The notes under the pieces: generated by a model | Databases searched by the model: none | The model's input: the letters and a program-made list of their open reading frames with translations, nothing else | What the model was told of the DNA's origin: nothing | In this document: positions 6,696 to 14,513 of the stretch, piece by piece | Position numbering within the stretch: position 1 is the first letter of the stretch | Layout of the letters: the number at the start of each line of letters is the position of its first letter | Made by a program: the position numbers and the translations under genes | Assembly: GCA_021781695.1 (NCBI GenBank) | Contig: JAJXWG010000009.1 | Span: forward strand, 1 to 18,981 | Reading direction: 5' to 3' | Length of the DNA stretch: 18,981 nucleotides | Source: Pseudomonadota bacterium | GTDB lineage: Bacteria > Pseudomonadota > Gammaproteobacteria > Burkholderiales > Gallionellaceae

Positions 6696-8399
6696 ATGGA
6701 GATGACCGGCGCGGAAATAACCATCCGTTGTTTGCAGGAAGAAGGGGTCGAGTTTGTATTCGGCTACCCGGGCGGTGCAGTGCTGCACATTTACGACGCG
6801 CTTTTCCAGCAGGACAAGGTCAAGCATATTCTGGTGCGCCATGAGCAGGCGGCTGTGCATGCGGCCGATGGCTATGCGCGCTGTTCAGACAAGGCAGGCG
6901 TGGTCCTCGTGACCTCTGGCCCCGGCATCACCAATGCGGTGACCGGTATTGCGACGGCCTATATGGATTCCATTCCGATGGTCGTGATCAGCGGCCAGGT
7001 GCCAACCTATGCGATAGGTGAGGATGCTTTCCAGGAAGTCGATGCGGTCGGCATCACGCGCCCGTGCGTCAAGCACAACTTCCTGGTCAAGGACGTGAAG
7101 GATATCGCCTCGACCATCAAGAAGGCATTTTATCTGGCGAAATCCGGGCGACCCGGCCCGGTTCTGGTGGACATACCCAAGGACATTTCCAACCAGAAAT
7201 GCGGGTTTGTTTATCCTGACAGCATTGCGATACGCGCCTACCAGCCGCCGGGACGCGGCGACAGCGAGCAGATCAGGCAGGCGGCGGAGCTGCTGATGCA
7301 GGCGCGCCGTCCGATGATCTATGCGGGCGGCGGCGTTGTGCTTTCGGATTCATCCGCAGAACTGACCGATCTTGTGAAACTGACGGGATTCCCCTGCACC
7401 AATACCCTGATGGGGCTGGGCGGTTATCCTGCCACAGACAGGCAATTTGTCGGAATGCTGGGCATGCACGGCACCTATGAAGCGAACATGGCGATGCAGC
7501 ATTGCGATGTGCTGGTGGCCATTGGCGCGCGTTTCGACGATCGCGTGATCGGCAATGTCGAGCATTTTGCTCAGGTGCCGCGCAAGATCATACATATCGA
7601 CATCGACCCTTCGTCGATTGCCAAGCGCGTCAAGGTGGATGTGCCCATCGTCGGCGATTTGAAGCTGGTTCTGGAAGAATTGCTCTCTGTGCTGCGAAAA
7701 AACGAGAAGAAAACCGGTGATATTGCCGACTGGTGGAAGCAGATCGAGGAGTGGCGTGAATTCGGCGGCGGTCTGCGCTACAAGAATTCTTCCGAAATCA
7801 TCAAGCCGCAATTCGTGATCGAGACGCTTTACAATCTCACCGGCGGCGATGCCTACGTCACGTCAGACGTGGGGCAGCACCAGATGTGGGCGGCGCAGTA
7901 CTACAAATTCAACCATCCGCGCCGCTGGATCAATTCGGGGGGGCTGGGCACAATGGGCTTCGGATTGCCGGCTGCGATGGGCGTTCAGCTCATGCATCCC
8001 GATGCGACGGTGGCCTGTGTGACAGGTGAGGGCAGCATACAGATGAATATCCAGGAGCTGTCCACCTGCCTTCAATACCGTCTGCCCATCAAGGTGCTGT
8101 CGCTGAACAACCGTTATCTTGGCATGGTGCGCCAGTGGCAGCAGTTTTTCCACGGCAACCGTTTTTCGGAGTCCTATATGGATGCGCTGCCTGATTTCGT
8201 CAAGCTGGCCGAAGCCTATGGCCACATCGGCATGTTCATCGAAAAGCCGTCGGATGTGGAGCCTGCGATGAAGGAAGCCTTTTCGCGCAAGAACGATCTG
8301 GTGTTTATGGACTTTCGCACCGATCCTGCCGAGAACGTCTACCCCATGGTGCCGGGCGGCAAGGGATTGTCTGAAGTCGTATTGTCGGAGGACCTGTGA
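6696..8399 (+). CDS. ilvB: Acetohydroxyacid (acetolactate) synthase, large catalytic subunit
   Basis: This thiamine-diphosphate enzyme condenses two pyruvates, or pyruvate with 2-oxobutyrate, in the first common step of valine, leucine and isoleucine synthesis. The 567-residue length is normal. It starts MEMTGAEITIRCLQEEGVEF, contains the FGYPGGAVLHIYDA block and has catalytic Glu50 in VRHEQAAVHAADGYAR. The cofactor motif near residue 440 reads GEGSIQMN and ends in NNRYLGM, with Glu in place of the usual Asp of GDGS, which I believe is common in betaproteobacteria. ATG 6696 is chosen because AAGGTG lies six bases before it and the family starts there. A GTG at 6687 is the alternative. Its stop shares one base with ilvH. 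Confidence 0.97.
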   Translation: MEMTGAEITIRCLQEEGVEFVFGYPGGAVLHIYDALFQQDKVKHILVRHEQAAVHAADGYARCSDKAGVVLVTSGPGITNAVTGIATAYMDSIPMVVISGQVPTYAIGEDAFQEVDAVGITRPCVKHNFLVKDVKDIASTIKKAFYLAKSGRPGPVLVDIPKDISNQKCGFVYPDSIAIRAYQPPGRGDSEQIRQAAELLMQARRPMIYAGGGVVLSDSSAELTDLVKLTGFPCTNTLMGLGGYPATDRQFVGMLGMHGTYEANMAMQHCDVLVAIGARFDDRVIGNVEHFAQVPRKIIHIDIDPSSIAKRVKVDVPIVGDLKLVLEELLSVLRKNEKKTGDIADWWKQIEEWREFGGGLRYKNSSEIIKPQFVIETLYNLTGGDAYVTSDVGQHQMWAAQYYKFNHPRRWINSGGLGTMGFGLPAAMGVQLMHPDATVACVTGEGSIQMNIQELSTCLQYRLPIKVLSLNNRYLGMVRQWQQFFHGNRFSESYMDALPDFVKLAEAYGHIGMFIEKPSDVEPAMKEAFSRKNDLVFMDFRTDPAENVYPMVPGGKGLSEVVLSEDL

Positions 8400-8890
8400 T
8401 GCGCCATATCATTTCTTTGCTGATGGAAAACGAAGCGGGTGCGCTTTCGCGCGTTGCGGGGCTTTTTTCGGCGCGCGGTTATAATATTGAATCGCTCACG
8501 GTAGCCCCCACCGAAGAAGCAACCCTGTCGCGCATGACCATCGTCACCAGCGGTTCGGATGCGGTCATCGAGCAGATCACCAAGCAGCTGAACAAGCTGA
8601 TCGACGTGGTGTCCGTGATGGACCTGAGCGAAGGCGAGCATATCGAGCGCGAATTGATGCTGGTCAAAACCCGTGCAGAAGGCGAGGCGCGGGAAGAGTT
8701 GAAGCGCATGACGGATATTTTCCGCGGCCGCATTCTGGATGTGTCGGATCATACCTATACCATAGAGCTGACCGGATCAAGGACCAAGCTGGACAGTTTC
8801 CTTGTTGCCATTGGGCGCGAGCTGATACTGGAAACGGTGCGCACCGGTGTTTCGGGCATCGGGCGCGGCAACAGAATACTGAGCTTGTAG
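8399..8890 (+). CDS. ilvH: Acetohydroxyacid synthase, small regulatory subunit
   Basis: A 163-residue protein beginning MRHIISLLMENEAGALSRVA, the typical N-terminal ACT domain that binds valine for feedback inhibition. It continues with ARGYNIESLTVAPTEE. The second half (from about residue 80, HIERELMLVKTRAEGEAREE) is the conserved C-terminal ALS_ss domain that activates the catalytic subunit. ATG 8399 is preferred over GTG 8396 because GGAGG (8387-8391) lies seven bases before it. It overlaps the ilvB stop by one base (TGATG), which implies coupled translation and a fixed subunit ratio. The symbol ilvN is used for the same role in some genomes. Confidence 0.96.
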   Translation: MRHIISLLMENEAGALSRVAGLFSARGYNIESLTVAPTEEATLSRMTIVTSGSDAVIEQITKQLNKLIDVVSVMDLSEGEHIERELMLVKTRAEGEAREELKRMTDIFRGRILDVSDHTYTIELTGSRTKLDSFLVAIGRELILETVRTGVSGIGRGNRILSL

Positions 8891-8898
8891 TAGAAAAC

Positions 8899-8985
8899 AG
8901 TCGTTAGACGCTAGTTATTAGTTGGTTTTGTCCGCTGCGCGGTTTTTTTGACTAACGACTAGCTACTAATGACTAATGACTAATT
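8899..8985. repeat. Inverted pair of heptamer arrays between ilvH and ilvC
   Basis: The left array is four 7-base units in one phase (8899-8926): AGTCGTT, AGACGCT, AGTTATT, AGTTGGT. The right array is five units (8951-8985): ACTAACG, ACTAGCT, ACTAATG, ACTAATG, ACTAATT. The right units are the reverse complement of the left consensus (about AGTCATT), so the arrays can pair into a long imperfect hairpin. A 23-base stretch pairs with about five mismatches. Seven T residues follow (8984-8990). The centre holds a short terminator-like hairpin. Degenerate heptamer repeats (STRR) are known from cyanobacteria; any relation is only by analogy. Confidence 0.85.
8932..8949 (+). terminator. Short terminator-like hairpin inside the heptamer repeat loop
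   Basis: CCGC (8932-8935) and GCGG (8939-8942) form a four-pair stem with a TGC loop, followed directly by seven T residues (8943-8949). The stem is short, so it may only attenuate, or act together with the outer heptamer hairpin, lowering ilvC expression relative to ilvBH. Confidence 0.35.
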
Positions 8986-9007
8986 TTTTTATTTTTGAAA
9001 GGGCAAC

Positions 9008-10024
9008 ATGAAAGTTTTTTACGACAAAGATGCAGACCTATCCCTGATCAAGGGCAAGCAAGTCACCATCGTGGGCTACGGTTCCCAGGGCCATGCTCAT
9101 GCGCAGAACCTGCGCGATTCTGGCGTGAACGTAATGGTGGGCTTGCGCCGTGACGGCGGATCATGGGCCAAGGCAGAAGCGGCCGGATTGAAAGTTGCGG
9201 AAGTGGCCGAGGCCGTCAAGGCCGCCGATGTGGTGATGATACTGTTGCCCGATGAAACCATACCCGAGGTGTATCAGCGCGATGTTGCCCCCAACATGAA
9301 ATCGGGCGCTGCGCTTGCGTTTGCGCATGGCTTTAACGTGCATTACAACCAGGTCGTGCCGCGCAAGGACCTGGATGTGATCATGGTTGCACCCAAGGGC
9401 CCGGGACACACCGTGCGTTCCGAATACCTGAAGGGCGGCGGCGTACCCAGCCTGATCGCGGTATACCAGGACAAATCCGGCAAAGCGCGCGATATCGCGC
9501 TGTCCTATGCCGCTGCCAACGGCGGCACCAAGGGCGGTGTGATCGAAACCAATTTCCGCGAAGAAACCGAGACCGATCTGTTCGGCGAGCAGGCAGTGCT
9601 GTGCGGCGGCGCGGTGGAACTGGTCAAGGCGGGTTTCGAGACGCTGACTGAAGCGGGCTATGCGCCCGAGATGGCATACTTCGAGTGCCTGCACGAGCTG
9701 AAGCTGATCGTCGATCTGATGTATGAAGGCGGGATCGCGAACATGAACTATTCGATTTCCAACAATGCGGAATACGGCGAATATGTCACAGGTCAGCGCG
9801 TGATTGCCGACCAGGCTAGAGCTGCAATGAAGGAGTGTCTGGCCAATATACAGAACGGCAATTATGCCAAGCAGTTCATCCTGGAAGGACGCACCAACTA
9901 TCCCGAAATGACTGCTCGCCGCCGCCTGAATGCGGTACACCCGATCGAAGTGGTGGGTGAGCAGCTGCGTGCGATGATGCCCTGGATCGGCAAGAACAAG
10001 CTGGTCGACCAGAGCAAGAACTAG
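9008..10024 (+). CDS. ilvC: Ketol-acid reductoisomerase (class I, NADPH)
   Basis: It converts acetolactate or acetohydroxybutyrate to the dihydroxy acids, the second step of branched-chain amino acid synthesis. The 338-residue length is that of class I enzymes. The nucleotide-binding loop GYGSQGHAHAQNL spans residues 23-35. Active-site His107 (FAHGFN) and metal ligands Asp190, Glu194, Glu226 and Glu230 all fall at the positions expected for the family. AAGGG lies a few bases before the ATG. Unlike ilvB and ilvH, this gene stands apart: a heptamer-repeat hairpin precedes it, and a second one begins in its own stop codon. A separate promoter was not identified. Confidence 0.97.
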   Translation: MKVFYDKDADLSLIKGKQVTIVGYGSQGHAHAQNLRDSGVNVMVGLRRDGGSWAKAEAAGLKVAEVAEAVKAADVVMILLPDETIPEVYQRDVAPNMKSGAALAFAHGFNVHYNQVVPRKDLDVIMVAPKGPGHTVRSEYLKGGGVPSLIAVYQDKSGKARDIALSYAAANGGTKGGVIETNFREETETDLFGEQAVLCGGAVELVKAGFETLTEAGYAPEMAYFECLHELKLIVDLMYEGGIANMNYSISNNAEYGEYVTGQRVIADQARAAMKECLANIQNGNYAKQFILEGRTNYPEMTARRRLNAVHPIEVVGEQLRAMMPWIGKNKLVDQSKN

Positions 10025-10115
10025 GAGCGAGGAGTGAGGATTGGGGAGTGGGTAAAACCATCTCCTTCGATCCTCGGTACTTGTTTTTCAATCCTCAATC
10101 CTCGATCCACTATCC
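10023..10115. repeat. Inverted pair of heptamer arrays between ilvC and psd
   Basis: The left array has four units (10023-10050): AGGAGCG, AGGAGTG, AGGATTG, GGGAGTG. The right array runs in one phase from 10067 to 10115: TCGATCC, TCGGTAC, TTGTTTT, TCAATCC, TCAATCC, TCGATCC, ACTATCC. TCAATCC is the rotated reverse complement of AGGATTG, so the arrays are inverted and can pair. The first unit includes the last two bases of the ilvC stop codon, and the last unit ends one base before the psd ATG. The repeat therefore fills the whole gap. The architecture matches the element at 8899-8985, but the unit sequence differs. Confidence 0.85.
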
Positions 10116-10116
10116 T

Positions 10117-10761
10117 ATGAATCAATATCCTCATCCCATCATTGCCCGCGAGGGCTGGCCTTTTCTGGCGGGCATTCTTGCCCTTGCCTTGCTGACTTCT
10201 TATTTTATCGGGGGTTTTGCTGCATTTCTGGTCTGGCTCGCAGCACTTTTCGTGCTGCAATTCTTTCGCGATCCCGGCCGCGAGATTCCGAAGGATGAGG
10301 GTGTGATACTGTCTCCCGCTGACGGGCGCGTGATCAAGGTGGAGCGTGCGCAGGATCCTTACGGGCAGCGTGATGCGATCTTGATCAGCGTGTTCATGAA
10401 CGTGTTCAACGTGCATTCCAACCGCAGCCCCGTGGACGGCAGGATTGAGAAGATACAGTACTACCCCGGCAAATTTTTCAATGCGGATCTGGACAAGGCC
10501 TCATTGGAAAATGAACGCAACGCGATTGTGCTGACAACCCCCGACCGGCAAACAGTGACCTTTGTGCAGGTTGCAGGATTGATCGCCCGGCGCATCCTGT
10601 GTTATGTGAAGGCAGGCGATGAGCTTACACGCGGCCAGCGTTACGGTTTCATTCGCTTCGGTTCGCGTGTGGATGTGTATCTTCCGCTTACTGCGCATGT
10701 GAAAGTGAGCATCGGGGACAAGGTCGCTGCCACGACGACGATACTGGCGGCGCTGGCATAA
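10117..10761 (+). CDS. psd: Phosphatidylserine decarboxylase proenzyme, short form
   Basis: It decarboxylates phosphatidylserine to phosphatidylethanolamine at the inner membrane. The chosen start gives 214 residues beginning MNQYPHPIIAREGWPFLAG, as in short-form family members. The frame is open back to 10048, but that extension would be translated repeat DNA. Hydrophobic residues 16-50 form the membrane part. LSPADGRV (65-72) and NVFNVHSNRSP (95-105) are conserved blocks. Self-cleavage is expected within FGSR, with Ser183 becoming the pyruvoyl group, leaving chains of about 182 and 32 residues. No Shine-Dalgarno sequence is visible, since the heptamer repeat reaches to one base before the ATG. 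pssA follows 18 bases later and supplies its substrate. Confidence 0.95.
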   Translation: MNQYPHPIIAREGWPFLAGILALALLTSYFIGGFAAFLVWLAALFVLQFFRDPGREIPKDEGVILSPADGRVIKVERAQDPYGQRDAILISVFMNVFNVHSNRSPVDGRIEKIQYYPGKFFNADLDKASLENERNAIVLTTPDRQTVTFVQVAGLIARRILCYVKAGDELTRGQRYGFIRFGSRVDVYLPLTAHVKVSIGDKVAATTTILAALA

Positions 10762-10779
10762 AACGGTTAATCTTGTGCC

Positions 10780-11511
10780 ATGGACGAATACAATAAACCG
10801 ATGAACCTGCGCCGTCGCGGCATTTACCTGCTGCCCAACCTGTTCACCACGGGCGCATTGTTCGCGGGTTTTTATGCGATCGTGCAGGCGATGAACGAAA
10901 AGTTCGAGCATGCGGCGGTGGCGATTTTCATCGCGATGGTGCTGGACGGTCTGGATGGGCGCGTAGCGCGCATGACGCATACGCAAAGCGAATTCGGCGC
11001 AGAGTACGACAGCCTGTCCGATATGGTTTCATTCGGTGTCGCACCCGCTTTGGTCATGTACGAGTGGGCGCTGAAGGGCATGGGGAAATGGGGGTGGTTT
11101 GCAGCCTTCATCTATTGCGTGGCAACCGCATTGCGTCTTGCGCGGTTCAATACCAACATCGACGTGGTCGACAAGCATTACTTCCAGGGTTTGCCCAGCC
11201 CTGCTGCCGCGGCGCTGGTTGCGGGATTCGTCTGGGTGATGCTGGATTCGGGCTTTGACGGCGAATCGCTGCGCTGGTATGCCGCCGTGCTGACCGTGTT
11301 TGCGGGGCTCAGCATGGTCAGCAATCTGCCTTTTTACAGTTTCAAGACCATCAACATGAGGAAAAGCGTGCCATTTCTGGTGATCTTTCTGATTGCGTTG
11401 TTCTTTGTGCTGATCTCAAGCGATCCGCCCATCGTGTTGTTCGGCCTGTTCCTTTGCTATTCGCTGTCGGGTTTTGTGTTGTGGTTGATGCGTCAGCGTG
11501 CAAAATCCTGA
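10780..11511 (+). CDS. pssA: CDP-diacylglycerol-serine O-phosphatidyltransferase
   Basis: It makes phosphatidylserine from CDP-diacylglycerol and serine, the substrate of the Psd encoded just upstream. The 243-residue integral membrane protein carries the complete CDP-alcohol phosphotransferase motif: Asp56, Asp59-Gly60, Ala63-Arg64, Gly73, Asp77 and Asp81 in DGLDGRVAR and FGAEYDSLSDM. About eight hydrophobic helices can be read, and the C-terminus is basic (MRQRAKS). The start is ATG 10780. No good ribosome binding site precedes it, and ATG 10801 is an alternative that loses only MDEYNKP. This is the bacterial type II enzyme, unlike the peripheral PssA of Escherichia coli, though the same symbol is used. 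Confidence 0.95.
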   Translation: MDEYNKPMNLRRRGIYLLPNLFTTGALFAGFYAIVQAMNEKFEHAAVAIFIAMVLDGLDGRVARMTHTQSEFGAEYDSLSDMVSFGVAPALVMYEWALKGMGKWGWFAAFIYCVATALRLARFNTNIDVVDKHYFQGLPSPAAAALVAGFVWVMLDSGFDGESLRWYAAVLTVFAGLSMVSNLPFYSFKTINMRKSVPFLVIFLIALFFVLISSDPPIVLFGLFLCYSLSGFVLWLMRQRAKS

Positions 11512-11596
11512 ATTCCGGCATGTTCGTCAAATCTCTTACCCCACAACGCTTCGTCCTTGTACTCGCACGGCCTAATCCATCCATCGGGAGTTTTTC

Positions 11597-13132
11597 ATGT
11601 CAGACCAGTTGATCATCTTTGATACGACCTTGCGCGACGGCGAGCAAAGTCCCGGGGCATCCATGACCCGGGAGAAGAAGATACGCATAGCTCGTCAGCT
11701 GGAAAAACTGGGCGTGAACGTGATCGAAGCGGGCTTTGCCGCGGCAAGCCCAGGAGATTTCGAGGCGGTGAAAGCGATCGCCGAAACGGTCAAGGATTCC
11801 ACCGTGTGTTCGCTTGCGCGCGCCAGCGAAAACGATGTGCGCCGCGCGGGTGAGGCGATCAAGCCTGCCAGGTCTGGCCGCATCCATACGTTCATTGCGA
11901 CGAGCCCGATACACATGCAGCACAAATTACGCATGAACGAGGAACAGGTTGTCGAGCGTGCGATTGCAGCCGTCAAATGGGCGCTGGAATACACCGACGA
12001 CGTGGAATTTTCGGCGGAGGATGCGGTGCGCTCTGACATGGATTTCCTGGTGCGGGTGTTCGGCGAGGTGATCAAGGCGGGAGCCAAGACACTTAATGTG
12101 CCGGATACGGTAGGCTATTCCATTCCCGCCGCGTGGGGCGAACGCATCAGGCAGCTTATTGCGCGCGTGCCGAACTCGGACAGGGTCATCTGGTCCACGC
12201 ATTGCCACAACGATCTGGGCCTGGCTGTGGCCAACTCGCTGGCTGCGGTGATGAATGGCGCGCGACAGGTCGAATGCACCATCAACGGTCTGGGTGAGCG
12301 CGCAGGAAATGCCTCGCTTGAGGAAATCGTGATGGCGGTGAAAACGCGCAGGGATATTTTCAATCTGGATACGCGCATCGACACCACGCAGATCGTGACC
12401 ACCTCCAAGCTGGTCTCCAGTATCACCGGCTACCCTGTGCAGCCCAACAAGGCAATCGTCGGCGCGAATGCCTTTGCGCATGAATCTGGCATTCATCAGG
12501 ACGGCATATTGAAACACCGCGAAACTTACGAGATCATGCGCGCGGAGGACGTGGGCTGGAATGCAAACAAACTCACTCTGGGCAAGCTCTCGGGGCGCAA
12601 TGCGCTGCGTTCGCGTTTTGCTGAACTGAACATTGAATTTGCAAACGACGAGGCGTTCAATGCCGCCTTTTCGCGTTTCAAGGAACTGGCCGATCGCAAG
12701 AGTGAAATCTTCGATGAAGACCTGCAGGCGCTGGTGAGCGATGAGGAAATCGCAGAGGTGAGCGACCATTATCATCTGGTCTCACTCAGAGCGCATAGCG
12801 AAACCGGCATCCTGCCTGTTGCAAAAGTGGTGATGAACATCGGCAAGAAACAGTTTGATGCCGAGATGCAGGGCGGCGGGCCGGTCGATGCGGCATTCAA
12901 GGCGATCGAGAAAATCGTGCATAGCGGCACGGAGTTGCAGCTTTATTCGGTGAACAACATCACCAGCGGCACTGATGCGCAAGGCGAGGTGACAGTGCGC
13001 CTGGCAAAAGGCGGACGCATCGTCAACGGGCAGGGCGCGGATACGGACATCGTTGTGGCCTCCGCCAAGGCTTATCTGAATGCGTTGAACAAGCTACACA
13101 GCAATGCAGAACGCGCCCACCCGCAGGTCTGA
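11597..13132 (+). CDS. leuA: 2-isopropylmalate synthase
   Basis: It condenses acetyl-CoA with 2-oxoisovalerate, the committed step of leucine synthesis, drawing on the product of the upstream Ilv pathway. The 511-residue protein starts MSDQLIIFDTTLRDGEQSPG, with catalytic Arg13 and metal ligand Asp14. Other metal ligands are His202 and His204 in THCHNDLGLA. GLGERAGN (231-238) and HESGIHQDG (295-303) are family signatures. The C-terminal third (from about residue 390) is the leucine-binding regulatory domain, complete here, so feedback inhibition is expected. GGGAG lies seven bases before the ATG. The 85-base gap after pssA contains no convincing leader-peptide attenuator. Confidence 0.97.
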   Translation: MSDQLIIFDTTLRDGEQSPGASMTREKKIRIARQLEKLGVNVIEAGFAAASPGDFEAVKAIAETVKDSTVCSLARASENDVRRAGEAIKPARSGRIHTFIATSPIHMQHKLRMNEEQVVERAIAAVKWALEYTDDVEFSAEDAVRSDMDFLVRVFGEVIKAGAKTLNVPDTVGYSIPAAWGERIRQLIARVPNSDRVIWSTHCHNDLGLAVANSLAAVMNGARQVECTINGLGERAGNASLEEIVMAVKTRRDIFNLDTRIDTTQIVTTSKLVSSITGYPVQPNKAIVGANAFAHESGIHQDGILKHRETYEIMRAEDVGWNANKLTLGKLSGRNALRSRFAELNIEFANDEAFNAAFSRFKELADRKSEIFDEDLQALVSDEEIAEVSDHYHLVSLRAHSETGILPVAKVVMNIGKKQFDAEMQGGGPVDAAFKAIEKIVHSGTELQLYSVNNITSGTDAQGEVTVRLAKGGRIVNGQGADTDIVVASAKAYLNALNKLHSNAERAHPQV

Positions 13133-13152
13133 TCCGGTCAGGGGGGCAGAGG

Positions 13153-14412
13153 ATGGCGCTGAGTCGCAACGATTATCGAACCCTGCTGCTGTCCGCGCTG
13201 GGCGGTGCGCTGGAATTCTATGATTTCGTGATCTTCGTGTTCTTTGCGGCGGTGATCGCAAAGCTGTTTTTCCCGCAAGACATGCCGGACTGGTTAAGGC
13301 AGCTTCAGACCTTCGGCATCTTTGCGGCAGGTTACCTTGCAAGGCCTTTGGGCGGCATCGTGATGGCCCACTTTGGCGATACGTTGGGACGCAAGCAGAT
13401 GTTCATGCTGAGCATACTGCTGATGTCACTGCCTACGCTTGCGATCGGCCTTTTGCCAACTTATGCCGCGGTCGGAATATGGGCACCTTTGCTGCTTTTG
13501 CTGCTGCGCATCCTGCAGGGCGCAGCGATCGGCGGGGAAGTGCCTGGCGCATGGGTGTTCGTCTCCGAGCATGTTCACGCGCGCCACGCCGGTGTAGCCT
13601 GCGGGATACTCACTGCCGGCCTGACCGGAGGCATACTGCTTGGGTCATTGGTCGCAGCTTCCATGCATCAGCTCTATATGCCGGAAGCGCTGCTTGCAAG
13701 GGGCTGGCGGATGCCTTTCATTCTGGGCGGCCTGTTTGGGCTGATTTCCGTGTGGTTGAGGCAATGGTTGCATGAGACGCCGGTATTCAGGGAAATGCAG
13801 GCAAGGCAAAAACTGGCCTCAGAGCTGCCATTGAAGACCGTGATCAGAGATCACCGCGCAAGCGTTATCCTGACGATGGTGATGACCTGGCTTCTGTCGG
13901 CGGCGATCGTGGTGATGATACTGATGACGCCGGTGCTGGTGCAGAAACTGTATGCCGTTCCTGCCGTGGCTGCATTGCAGGCAAACAGCATCGCGACCCT
14001 GGCTTTGAGTCTGGGATGCATCGTGTTCGGTGCGCTTTCCGATCGCTTCGGTGCTGGGCGCGTGCTGATGGCAGGCTGCGCGATGCTGGGTTACACCGCG
14101 ATGCTGTTCTACCATGAAATGTCTGTTTCGCAGGAACATATCGATTTGTTGTATGCGCTGTGCGGATTTTTTGTCGGCGTGATCGGGGTGGTGCCGAGTG
14201 TGGCCGTGCGCGCTTTCCCGCCCGAGGTGAGATTCTCCGGGCTTTCATTTTCCTACAACGTGGCCTATGCCGTGTTTGGCGGACTCACTCCGGTGCTGGT
14301 TTCCATGCTGTTGCCGCTGGATGCACTGGCGCCGGCGCATTACGTATTGGCATTGGGCTTTGTGGGAATGCTGACAGGCTGGTATCTGTACCGGCGGGAA
14401 CGCAAGGCCTGA
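13153..14412 (+). CDS. MFS transporter, metabolite:proton symporter (MHS) type
   Basis: A 419-residue protein with about twelve membrane helices. The N-terminal signature 'LGGALEFYDFVIFVFFAAV' (residues 16-34, Glu21 and Asp24) and the motif-A loop GDTLGRK (75-81) are those of the MHS family, which includes ProP, KgtP and ShiA. A second GALSDRFGAGRV loop marks the repeat in the C-terminal half. The family takes up organic acids, osmolytes or amino acids with protons. The substrate cannot be read from sequence. It starts 20 bases after leuA, behind a purine-rich AGGGG stretch, and may be cotranscribed with it, which weakly suggests a metabolite linked to branched-chain acids. Confidence 0.88.
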   Translation: MALSRNDYRTLLLSALGGALEFYDFVIFVFFAAVIAKLFFPQDMPDWLRQLQTFGIFAAGYLARPLGGIVMAHFGDTLGRKQMFMLSILLMSLPTLAIGLLPTYAAVGIWAPLLLLLLRILQGAAIGGEVPGAWVFVSEHVHARHAGVACGILTAGLTGGILLGSLVAASMHQLYMPEALLARGWRMPFILGGLFGLISVWLRQWLHETPVFREMQARQKLASELPLKTVIRDHRASVILTMVMTWLLSAAIVVMILMTPVLVQKLYAVPAVAALQANSIATLALSLGCIVFGALSDRFGAGRVLMAGCAMLGYTAMLFYHEMSVSQEHIDLLYALCGFFVGVIGVVPSVAVRAFPPEVRFSGLSFSYNVAYAVFGGLTPVLVSMLLPLDALAPAHYVLALGFVGMLTGWYLYRRERKA

Positions 14413-14430
14413 GGCTCGTCCATGAGGAAT

Positions 14431-14460
14431 TCGGGCTGCTCAAAATCCAGAACAGCCCGA
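14431..14460. repeat. Perfect 8-base inverted repeat between the MFS gene and ispB
   Basis: TCGGGCTG (14431-14438) and CAGCCCGA (14453-14460) are exact reverse complements around a 14-base loop. No T-run follows, so this is not a standard intrinsic terminator. It could be an RNA stem at the end of the upstream transcript or an operator-like dyad before ispB. Confidence 0.45.
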
Positions 14461-14513
14461 TCATTTATGCGACAATATCGAATTGATTGAGTCGTCAGTT
14501 TATAGGACAAAAA

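Noticed and set aside
8899..8985. Heptamer arrays considered as a CRISPR remnant
   Set aside because: The units are only seven bases, directly adjacent with no spacers, and occur in inverted arms. No cas genes are present.
9161..9940. Long antisense open frame of 259 codons within ilvC
   Set aside because: It is a shadow of the conserved ilvC coding frame with no recognisable protein features.
11520..11612. Short open frame of 30 codons before and into leuA that could be a leucine leader peptide
   Set aside because: It holds only three scattered leucine codons and there is no terminator/antiterminator hairpin pair. It also runs into leuA out of frame, so it is most likely chance.
11927..12775. 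Long antisense open frame of 282 codons within leuA
   Set aside because: It lies wholly opposite a well-conserved enzyme and has a low-complexity composition (His, Arg, Gln) typical of the reverse frame of GC-rich codons. It has no binding site or family resemblance.
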